Shown here one piece after another: positions 31,531 to 40,141 of a DNA stretch of 64,000 nucleotides. Under the pieces are notes generated by a model. That model did no database searches. It was not told where the DNA came from and saw only the letters and a list, made by a program, of their open reading frames with translations. Source of the DNA: Aldrovandia affinis (taxonomy: Eukaryota; Chordata; Actinopteri; Notacanthiformes; Halosauridae); the NCBI GenBank assembly GCA_029706075.1, contig JAINUG010000168.1, positions 62,001 through 126,000 on the forward strand, read 5' to 3'. The first letter of the stretch is position 1; every line of letters begins with the position of its first letter. Made by a program: the position numbers and the translations under genes.

Positions 31531-32425
31531 CCGTAATTTCCGGACTATAAGCCGCTACTTTTTTCTCACGCTTTGAACCCTGCGGCTTAAACAATGATGC
31601 GGCTAATTTATGGATTTTACGGTAAGCGACCGGGGCGATTTTTTCACAGAAAAAAAGCATTGCTCGTTTTGGACAGCATGAGGGCCCATATAACAGATTC
31701 TGTAAAAGCAGTCATCAAGAAGACAAACTCAATTCCAGCTGTGATTCCTGGGGGCACAACGAAGTATTTGCAGCCACTCGACATCAGTGTGAATCGTGCA
31801 TTTAAAGTGGCACTCCGAGTTGAGTGGGAGACTTGGATGACTAGCGGCGAGAAATAATTTACCAAAACTGGCCGCATGCGAAGAGCAACTTTTGCTCAAG
31901 TCTGCCAGTGGATCCTGACAGCGTGGAACAGTGTCAAAAAATCCACTATCACCAACGGGTTTCGAAAGGCTGGACTGCTGCGTGATGAAGAGGACAGCAC
32001 AAGCTCAAGTGCGAATTTGTCTCGAGACGAAAGTGACAGTGAGAGCGACAACGAAAGAGAGACTGAGAAAGTGTGTGACGAAGTAATTCTGAGGCTGTTC
32101 AATTCCGACACTGAAGAAGACGACTTTAGTGGTTTTAGTGCGCAGGAGGAAGATGAAGATAGCGATCAATGACTTTTCTGGTAGGCTACTGTGTTTTTCT
32201 TTAACCAGCCGTGTTACAGGCACTGTTCGGAAAAAAGCATTCATTTAATTAAAAGTTTAAAAAATCTTTCCATGTAACATTTTCTGTGTAAATATCCCAT
32301 GTTACAACGCGGACATCTGCGGCTTATAGACAAGTGCGGCCTATATATGTACAAAATCTTTTTTCTTTTAAAATTTAGTGGGTGCGGCTAATATTCAGGT
32401 GCGCTCAATAGTCCGGAATTTACGG
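31531..32425 (+). mobile_element. pogo/Tigger-type transposon, internally deleted (895 bp)
   Basis: Terminal repeats start 'ccgtaatttccggactat' (31531) and end in the near complement 'atagtccggaatttacgg' (32425), flanked by TA (31529-31530, 32426-32427). It encodes the C-terminal part of a pogo-like transposase. Confidence 0.9.
31594..32172 (+). pseudogene. pogo-like transposase, C-terminal part
   Basis: 'KALLVLDSMRAHITDSVKAV' holds the second catalytic Asp and 'TTKYLQPLDISVNRAFKVAL' the third of the DDE_1 superfamily (pogo, CENP-B, POGK relatives). The CENP-B-type DNA-binding domain and first Asp are deleted. A TAA at about 31855 divides it from an acidic Ser/Glu/Asp-rich tail (to 32172), typical of the family's C-terminus. 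Confidence 0.8.
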
Positions 32426-32427
32426 TA

Positions 32428-33414
32428 CTCTGTACAGTCGTTTCTTTTGCCTCAAAATCTCCCGTAAAAATGTAGTCATCCACTGCGGAGACTGTTTTTT
32501 CATCCTATTTTTCCTTACTTTGGGGATTAATTTACACTGTACATCTACAATAGCCCTTTTAAATATAGTCCATTTTTCATTCACAGTTCTGCAATCTAGA
32601 AGTTTTACCCAATCTATATTACTTAAATTCTCTCTCATTTTATTAAAGTCAGCTCGTCTAAAATAAAAATTCGAGAGTTAGAGGAGGCTGTCTTAACTTG
32701 CCAAAAAATATCAAAAATAACTGCACTGTGGTCACTTGCCCCTATTGGTTCTCCTACCTCTGTGCTGCAAATTCTATCAGGATTGTTATACAAAACCAGA
32801 TCCAGTATTGATTTCCCTCTCGTAGGCTGAGTAACAGACTGTACCAAAAAGCAGTCATTGACCATATCTAAAAACTTCTCTTCACATTTGCCCTGACCTG
32901 TCACTATCTCGCAATTGATAGAGGGGTAATTGAAGTCGCCCATTATTATCGTCTCTCCTTCAGCACAGATTAGTTTTATGTTACCAAAGAGCATACTATT
33001 TCTGTTACTGTCTGAAGCTGGAGGTCTATAGCATACTCCTATATTAAGGCCCTTCTCACGATCTCCCAATAATCTAATCCAGATGTCCTCACAAGAAACT
33101 AATGAGTTTATACCTGGACTTTCCTGCACATTAAGATCGTCTTTCACATATAGGGCCACTCCCCTTCCTCTTTTATTAGTTCTATCCTTCCTAAACAATT
33201 TGTACCCCTCTACATTATATTCCTCCCCATCCGCTGCGCCAAGCCATGTCTCAGTAATCCCAACAATGTCATAACCCCCATTCAACATGACAGCCTCCAG
33301 TTCCAAAAATTTATTTTTTATGCTTCTCGCATTTAAACACATGAGCTTCAGAGCCTTACTCCCACCTACGTTGTCCTTCCCCTCCACACCTGAGTGTGCC
33401 GAACCACCTCTAAT
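32428..33414 (-). pseudogene. CR1 APE endonuclease
   Basis: Minus strand frame (33414 to 32635) is open: 'LMCLNARSIKNKFLELEA' (Asn block), 'IVGITETWLGAADGEE' (catalytic Glu), 'GVALYVKDDL', 'VCYRPPASDSNRNS', 'IIMGDFNYPSINCE' (Asp/Asn) and 'GASDHSAVIFDI' (SDH). These are the complete catalytic set of APE endonucleases. The frame shifts at about 32635 into the linker to RT (32638-32430). Confidence 0.85.
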
Positions 33415-34130
33415 TGTTAGATTAGGAGCTGTTAGTAGAGTCGCCATACAGCTCAGCTGTCTTGATGGTGACAAGAATGTATGTTTTGTTTGCAGTAGTA
33501 ATACAGAAACCACATGTGGTACCATCAGTGTCAATAGTTGGTATAACACTGGTTTGTGAGGCTTTTACTGCTAATGCTGCTGCTTCTACAGCTTGTAGAC
33601 AGCATGGCAGTCCTCGTGCTACAGGATCCAGTTTTGTGGAGTAATAAGCAATTGGTCTTTGCTTCCCTCCAAATGTTTGCATTAGGACTGACGACATGAA
33701 TCCCCCACGGCTGTCTACAATCTGTATGAAGGGTTTAGCTGGGTCAGGATGTGCCAACACCTGAGAGCTCACCATGACCAGTTTTACCTGTTCAAAGGCT
33801 TCGTTGGCTTCAGGAGTCCATTTGATTGGATCTCGAGCCTCCATTGGTTCGCTGTAAATACAATCTAACAGTGGCTGCGTCAATTGTGCATAATTACATA
33901 TCCAGGTTCAGCAGAAATGTATCATTCCTAGGAAAAACATCATCTGTTTTTTTGTTTCCGGTAACAAGGCTCGGCCTTGAGCTGAGATAGCGTGTCCCAG
34001 ATATTTTACTTCTGGTAAACACCACTGCAGCTTCCCCTTGCTTATCTTGTGGCCTTGTGAGGCCAGAAAGGCCAAACATGCCTTTGAGTCTATTTCGCAG
34101 CGCTCCCGAGAAGGAGAGCAAATCAATATG
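33415..34130 (-). pseudogene. ERV reverse transcriptase, C-terminal part
   Basis: Minus strand, from about 34130: 'YVDDILICSPSRERCEID' holds the end of the YVDD block. 'LQWCLPEVKYLGHAIS' follows, then connection-domain sequence ('PIKWTPEANEAFEQVKLV', 'KPFIQIVDSRGGFMSSVLMQ'). Frame changes lie at about 33890 and 33560. The N-terminal RT, upstream of YVDD, is missing: protease-linker sequence joins near 34135. So a deletion removed the fingers and first Asp. Confidence 0.8.
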
Positions 34131-34622
34131 TCATCTACATACAGGAGGAGTTTTTAAAATCACAGATGCTGCCATCCACATATCCTGCCAGTATAATGTA
34201 TCTAGAGAATAGGAAGTGGGAGTCTCCAATTTAAAGTTTTTCTCATGCATTTCACCTGGCCCTGTTGCCTCTCGGAAATACATAGTACAGTGCAGATCAG
34301 ATGGGTCATGGATGTCAATTTTATTAGGTTTTAACCTGTCCTTAGCCATTTTTACCAGATCTCCAGCCGGATCACTGTACCCGGTTTTACTCATGCTTAA
34401 CATGTACAGATAGTATGGCTCTCCCTGTCCTAGCACTACGTGCTGTTCCTGGATTTCTGATATCCTGACCACCTCCCATCTATCGCCATCCACTGGGATG
34501 GATGCCAGCCCTAGTAATGTCATGACATCTCTTCCCAATAAGTTTGTTGGGCAAGTTTTGGAAACAATTACCTGGCACCACACCTCTTGGTCTCCGTCCC
34601 AGAATTTTAATGGTTCAGTCAT
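34131..34622 (-). pseudogene. ERV protease-RT linker region
   Basis: Minus strand frame of 163 codons: 'SKTCPTNLLGRDVMTLLGL' is the end of retroviral protease (LLGRD block). The rest is the linker to RT. The protease active-site D-T/S-G lies upstream and is not recognisable in this copy. Confidence 0.65.
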
Positions 34623-34733
34623 TTTATGTTTTTAGGTTTCTTTCCCTTCCTCTTTTTCCACAGGTTATTCTTATTTTTTCTGTAATCAGGTTTCTTTTGT
34701 TTTTCAGATTCTTTGCTGTCTACAGCGAATGCG

Positions 34734-35387
34734 TCATTTTTTTTTTTTTTTTTTTCTTTTGTCTTCCCTAGCCAATCGCTCGAAGTGAATAGCATGTTCT
34801 ATTATCACTTGCAATCGGCACGTTGCCCATGTAATTACATGTATTTTAATTAACATTGTTAATGCAGGAGTGAGACCGTTCAGGAACGCATTTTTCAGCT
34901 GTTGTTCATAAACCCCATCGTTATTATTTGCAGGTGGTTCAAGACCACTGTTAGCATTAAACACTTTTTTAAGACGGGTTAGGTATGCCATTACCGTTTC
35001 GTTTTTATTTTGCACACAGTCCGAAATTTTTACTTAATCACAGTGTCCTCGGAAAAGAAGAGTAACCCTTGTTAATAATTGATCCATATTTAATATTTTA
35101 TATAATAACTTGGTTCCATATTTATTTTGCTTTGCTTTATCGCCTTTAGCTTTATCTCTAATTGCATTCACAAGCTTGCCACATTGCGGGACCTTCAACT
35201 TCCCATCAAACCCAAACTTTTCTTTCCACATGCCAACCCAATCTCCTGCCCCCGTAAACCTCGATTCCATTTCCCTTGAATCCTGAGACAGGTAAACTTC
35301 ACCATCACTTTCTTTCTTACAACAACAACAACAACAACAACCACCTTTGCTCTTACACTTTCCACGGTCACACCTATGTTCTGTCAC
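34734..35387 (-). pseudogene. ERV gag, two fragments, with a Cys run
   Basis: 35387-35034 (minus) opens with Met and, after about 16 residues, seven consecutive Cys encoded by a (TGT)n run. It continues with 'MWKEKFGFDGKLKVPQCGKL', resembling a matrix-like N-terminus. A stop ends it at 35034. 35015-34734 gives a late capsid part ('ETVMAYLTRLKKVFNANSGL', 'LKNAFLNGLTPALTM'). The middle of capsid is missing, and a poly-A run (34738-34756 on the coding strand) precedes the pro region. No CCHC knuckle was seen. Confidence 0.65.
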
Positions 35388-35632
35388 TCACTTTTATGAC
35401 AAGGCTCTTGGTTCAATATCACACTTTTATCTTTAAATAGAACTCGGAAAAATCCCGTCACTCACCGCGCTTCCAGAGGAACGTTGGTCTATCTGGCCTC
35501 GCTACTTATCCAAAGATCCTTCGCGATCCGGACGAGGTCTTTCAAAACTTGTCCCAGACAAGCCCCGTGCATGGTTTCAGACGTCACGCCCTTCCTCTGC
35601 ACCAGTGTGGTGAGATATTGGGATCCCGGTAC
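35388..35632 (-). other. ERV leader next to gag
   Basis: Non-coding ERV sequence between gag and the L2 insertion. Confidence 0.5.
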
Positions 35633-35688
35633 ATTTTACATTACATTTACATTTTAAGCATTTAGCAGACGCTCTTATCCAGAGCGAC

Positions 35689-37251
35689 TTACAAGATGTG
35701 CATTAATACATGGTAGGAACAACCATAGTTAGCGCACGAGATCAGTGCAGGAATACAGCAATAGACATCATTGCAGGCATCAGCATACCACACCTGTATG
35801 AGTGACTGGAGGTATCGGGGAGCAGTACCTCTGGCCGCTTGAAAAGCAAGCACCAGTGACTTGAGTCTGATGCGTGCTGCGATGGGGAGCCAGTGCAGGG
35901 AGGAGAGTAGAGGTGTGACGTGAGTGAACTTCGGCTGGTTGAACACCAGGCGAGCGGCAGCGTTCTGGACTAGTTGCAGAGGTTTGATGGCACAGGCCGG
36001 AAGGCCTGCCAGCAAGGAATTGCAGTAGTCCAGACGTGAAATCACCAGGGCCTGGACCAGGAGTTGAGTGGCCTCTTGGGTGAGGAACGGTCGGATCCTC
36101 CGGATGTTGTGGAGGGAGAAACGGCAGGTCCGAGCGATCGCTGCAATATGGCTCGAGAAGCACAGCTGGGTGTCCAGGGTTACCCCAAGACTCCTGGCCG
36201 ACTGGGACAGAGACACTATGGAGCCTTCCACGGTGATTGACGCATCAATCATCGGGGAGCCCTTCGCTGGGAGGAAGAGCAGCTCTGTCTTCCCCAGGTT
36301 CAGCTTCAGGTGGTGGGTGGACATCCATGCGGAGATGTCAGCCAGGCATGCAGAGATCCGTGCCGGGACCTGGGTGTCAGATGGAGGGAAGGAGAGAAAG
36401 AGTTGAGTGTCATCAGCATAACAGTGATAAGAAAAACCATGAGCAGAAATAACAGAGCCAAGTGACTTGGTGTACAGAGAGAATAGGACGGGGCCTAGCA
36501 CCGAGCCCTGCGGGACTCCAGTAGAGAGGGTGTGGGGAGAGGAGAGGGATCCTCTCCAGGCCACCTGGTAGGACCGGTCAGCCAGGTAGGACTCAAACCA
36601 TGTCAACGCAGATCCAGAGATTCCCATCTCGACGAGAGATGAGAGCAGGATCCGGTGGTCCACGGTGTCGAATGCCGCCGACAGGTCGAGGAGGAGGAGG
36701 ACAGAGCTAAGGGATCGGGACCTAGCAACATGAAGAGCCTCAGTGACCGCAAGGAGAGCAGTCTCTGTGGAGTGGCCTGCTCTGAACCCAGATTGGTTGG
36801 GGTCAAGCAGGTCGTTCTGTAAGAGATGAACAGACAGTTGATTATAGACAGCCCGCTCTAACGTTTTGGAAAGGAATGGGAGGAGAGAGACAGGTTGGTA
36901 GTTAGAGATGACAGCAGGATTCAGAGAGGGTTTTTTGAGGAGGGGGACAACCTGAGCACATTTGAGGGAGGAGGGGACAGAGCCAGAGGAAAGAGAGGAG
37001 TTAATGACATTGGAGAGACAAGGGGAGGATGTCCATAGCAATGGACTGGAAGAGGGGGGAAGGAATGGGATCAAGAGGGCAGGTGGTGGGACGGTGGGAG
37101 AGAACAAGTTGAAGGATGTCCGAGTCAGGGAGGGGTGAGAAGGAGGACAGAGGAGTGGGAGGTTTAGGTAGCGGGATGGGAGAGGGAGAGGTTGGGGGGA
37201 AGGAGTTGCGAATGACCTCAACCTTCTCGTGAAAGAAGGGTGAGAAGTCAT
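35689..37251 (-). pseudogene. L2 reverse transcriptase (open for 520 codons)
   Basis: Minus strand: 'NYQPVSLLPFLSKTLERAVY', 'QSGFRAGHSTETALLAVTEA', 'LLLLDLSAAFDTVDHRILL', 'GVPQGSVLGPVLFSLYTKSL', YADD at 36409-36420, 'LGVTLDTQLCFSSHIAAIAR' and 'RLDYCNSLLAGLPACAIKPL' are the blocks of L2-clade RT in order. The palm is complete and uninterrupted. The C-terminus is artificial because of the 3' deletion: the last about 30 residues are tail sequence. Separated from the endonuclease by two frame changes (about 37430-37510 and 37000-37250). Confidence 0.85.
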
Positions 37252-38618
37252 CGGCGGTTATAGAGGAGGGGGGTGGGGGAGGAGGAGGGGTGAGGAGAGA
37301 GGAAAATGTAGCATAGAGTTTACGTGGGTTGGAAACAGAAGATTGAATTTTAGAAAGGAAAAATGCAGACTTAGCAGAGGAGAGGTTAGTGGAGAAGGAA
37401 GCCAGGAGTGTGTGGAAGTCAGACAGAGCTACAGGGGATTTGGATTTTCTGGGGGGCTGGGGGTCGGAGACGAGCGGGTTTAGCGGATAGAGGACAGAGT
37501 AAGTCAAAGGAGGAGGAGAGAGAGGAAAGTAGGGTGGAAGATGCTACCTCAGCAGGTAGCTGAGAGAAGGCATCAGTAGGGGGAAGGGAAGATAGGACAG
37601 TAGCTGACAGGGCAGCGGGGGAGAGAGAGCGGAGGTTGCGACGGACAAGGACAGTGGGAGCAGGTGAAGATGGTTTAGGCCCAGAGGGGAGGGGGAGGGA
37701 GAAAGACAGAAAGCAATGGTCAGACACATGTAGAGGCGATACCGTAATGTTGGGTGAGGTGCAGTTCCTGGTGAAGACCAAGTCCAGTTGGTTACCGGCC
37801 TTGTGGGTGGATGGGGATTCAGCCATGGTGAAGTCAAAGGACTGAAGCAGGGGGAGGAATGCAGAGGCCTGGGAGGTCTCTAGCTGCAGGTTGAAGTCCC
37901 CGAGGAGTAAGACGGGAGTGCCATCCTCAGGGAAGGCACTGAGTAGGGCATCCATCTCGTCTAGGAAACTCCCCAGTGGACCTGGAGGGCGATAGAGAAC
38001 AATGATGTGCAGTTTACATGGAACAGTGACAGTGACAGCATGAAATTCAAAGGAGGAGGGTGAGAAGTGAGGAAGAGGAACAATACCAAATCTCCACAGG
38101 GGGGAGATGAGTATACCTGTCCCTCCACCTCTACCTGAGGGTCGTGGAGTGTGGGAGAAGGTGTAGGCCGCAGAGAGAGCAGCAGGGGTGGCTGTGTTCT
38201 GTGGAGTGATCCAGGTCTCCGTGAGCCCCAGGAACTGCAGGGAGAGTAGTGAGGCCTGGGCCGAGATGAAATCGGCCTTCCGGACAGCGGACTGGCAGTT
38301 CCATAGTCCACCTGCTACCACTACGTCAACACTGGGAGATCTAGGAGGGTGGATGAGGTTGGAGAGGTTTCGGGTGTGGGTAGAATCTCTCCTTCTAGGC
38401 AATCTAGAAGAGGAGACAAGGACTGGGATAGGGAGGTAGCATGTAGTGTTCGATGCAAAGGAAGAAGAACAGGGAGATACAAAACTATGATACTCACCGT
38501 GCGGCGAGCACTCCCTAGCTGGCCCCCCTCGGTGGACTCCTGCAGGTAGACTCCTCCGTCTTTGTCCGCCGAGTCTTCGTTCGGTGAGGCTGCCGCAAGA
38601 AGCTGCCGCTATCCACAA
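37252..38618 (-). pseudogene. L2 APE endonuclease and linker
   Basis: Minus strand frame 38618-37419: 'GLWNCQSAVRKADFISAQAS' (Asn block), 'LQFLGLTETWITPQNTAT' (Glu), 'GGGTGILISPLWRFGIV', 'LLLGDFNLQLETSQAS' (Asp/Asn), 'LDLVFTRN' and 'HVSDHCFLSFSLPL' (SDH). All catalytic blocks are present. A Pro/Ser-rich linker continues in a second frame (37507-37252). Confidence 0.85.
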
Positions 38619-38640
38619 CTACGGCTGTTAATATGTGGCG

Positions 38641-38973
38641 AATGCCCCCTGACAACAATAGAGACTAATTACCAATCCCTTACACTAATCAACTACAGAC
38701 ACGGGTGCTACGCCTTTTAAAACAAAACTGATTGAAACGCTAAGTATCAATCAGCTTAACTAAATCATCTAAGCAGCAATTGAAGCTAGTAAACGAGACT
38801 AATAAACTGGAACAAAAGCAACAAGCTACTAATTAGCTAACAAAGGAGTGAGTCCTGCTGCAACAGGTGAGACAGGCAGTGAACGCTGAAAACTACACAC
38901 GAAATCTAACGCTGGGTAACCAACACTCACTAGAACGCAACGCAACGAGACGACTCCTACCATGGTCAAATGC
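38641..38973 (-). other. ERV leader and/or L2 5' UTR
   Basis: Non-coding. The boundary between the L2 5' end and the retroviral leader could not be set. Confidence 0.4.
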
Positions 38974-38991
38974 ACACGGTACGAGCCCCCA
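38974..38991 (-). other. ERV primer binding site, tRNA-Pro type
   Basis: Minus strand TGGGGGCTCGTACCGTGT, one base from the LTR. The first 11 bases are those of the tRNA-Pro primer site used by gammaretroviruses. Confidence 0.85.
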
Positions 38992-38992
38992 A

Positions 38993-39406
38993 GGTTAGGT
39001 TCACGAATTCAGAATGCCTTAAAAGAGAATAGAGAACACTTGCACCAAATGAGAGACAGAACAATCTGAGAAAATCAAGCAGAGTTTATTCAACCCAATG
39101 CATTCGGGGTTCAATGTCTCCCTGTCAGACAAAGAACAACTCTTTTCCTGCAGATTCACCTTCTTATACACAATAGTTACCCTTAGACAGATGCTTTAGC
39201 CTCGCCCATATATCAGTCATAAGACAGTTATTTTCCCCATCTCTGAGAGAACCTCGTACGAGTCTAAACTTTTTGGCAGGCACACTCTGCCCTTGAGACT
39301 GTGGCGGTCAGCTACCCATGCAAAACAGTTCCGCAAAACAGATTTAGTACAAGCATGTAGTTGAAGTTATTCAGAAACAATTTTTAAACACAGAATTTCT
39401 CTATCA
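38993..39406 (-). repeat. 5' LTR of ERV
   Basis: 414 bp. Matches 25274-25652 apart from a 33-bp segment near 39209-39240 and a few substitutions. Confidence 0.9.
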
Positions 39407-39410
39407 ATAT

Positions 39411-39757
39411 GCAGCTCCCTCAACCAGTGCCTCCACTCCTCAAGAGCCAGCTTCATGGCCAAGAGTTCCCAGGTGCCGATGTCATAGTTACTCTCAGCAG
39501 GGGAAAGACGACAGGAGAAGGCACTAAGGTGGGGCTTTTGGTCCTGAATGGCTCGCTGGGACAGGATGGCTCCTACTCCAACATCAGAGTATCCACTTCC
39601 ACAATAAAGGGCAAAGAGGGATCAGGGTGGAGAGGTAAATCACTGCTTGAGGTCCTGGAATGATCTCCTCACCTCCGGAATCCAACAGAATTGAGCAGCT
39701 ATCCCCCTAGTCAGGGCAGTGAGAGGCGTGGCAAGGGAACTGAAGTTTTTGGTTTTT
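39411..39757 (-). pseudogene. G3 gypsy fragment continued: RT end and RNase H N-terminal half
   Basis: Minus strand: 'SLATPLTALTRGIAAQFCW', then 'FQDLK', '[20 protein letters not shown]' and '[20 protein letters not shown]', which joins directly to 25269 across the retrovirus. Truncated at about 39757. Confidence 0.8.
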
Positions 39758-40133
39758 GATGGCCCCATAAGATTTTAGTTTTCTACCTTTATTAGGCCTA
39801 TACACATTGTCACTTTATCAGTCTACCTTTTCTTCTTTTGAATGAATACATTGGTAGCCTGAGCTTCTCTTGTAAATTGTCACCTGTAAAATATGCTTTT
39901 AAAAGAAATAACCATTTGTAATGTAAAGTGGTGCAGTAACATAAAATCTATTTGTTACAGAAGAGAAACACCAGAAGAGATGTTTTTAGATACCTTAGGT
40001 GTGTGCCTTTTATGTTTAATGGGAATCCTACTCAGGCCATACACAGATAGAGGTATCCATGTTAAGTAATTTTCTGTGGATTACAGAGGTTATTTTTGCC
40101 CAGGTCAGTGTGCCACCCCAATAAAATCACTGG
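39758..40133. other. No feature recognised
   Basis: AT-rich unique-looking sequence between the G3 fragment and the hAT element. Confidence 0.4.
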
Positions 40134-40141
40134 GTCTAACC

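Larger units (their letters stand above)
28925..33414 (-). mobile_element. CR1 LINE inserted in ERV pol
   Basis: 3' end at about 28925 ('gagaacgggccattcggccc' is a CR1-type 3' UTR). The 5' side joins ERV pol near 33414. It encodes an APE endonuclease and a reverse transcriptase of the CR1 clade, divided by a solo LTR (30329-31019) and a pogo derivative (31531-32425). Without these the element is about 2.9 kb. A degenerate copy lies at 57600-59497. Confidence 0.9.
35633..38640 (-). mobile_element. L2 LINE, nearly full length, in ERV leader
   Basis: 3' tail (plus strand) 'tttagcagacgctcttatcc' at about 35660. The endonuclease starts near 38618, and the 5' boundary could extend to about 38,970. 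Contains one polyprotein in three frames. Close to the 3' end (about 35800-35815) the C-terminal RT segment present at 23204-23500 is missing, giving an internal deletion of about 300 bp. Confidence 0.85.
25274..39406 (-). mobile_element. Endogenous retrovirus with env (ERV), carrying nested insertions
   Basis: LTRs lie at 25274-25652 and 38993-39406, with the duplication ATAT at 25270-25273 and 39407-39410. The flanks rejoin in frame across G3 RNase H (the codons either side read '..ELHI|PFVVW..'). Order on the minus strand is LTR, tRNA-Pro primer site, leader, gag, protease, RT, RNase H, integrase, env, polypurine tract, LTR. About 8 kb of the 14.1 kb span are later insertions (L2, CR1 with solo LTR and pogo, hAT MITE). 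PBS type, 4-bp duplication and Env TM motif fit the gamma/epsilon-related group of fish ERVs. No gene is intact. Confidence 0.95.

Noticed and set aside
31874-32172. Independent acidic protein gene
   Set aside because: It is the C-terminal tail of the pogo transposase, separated only by a stop codon.
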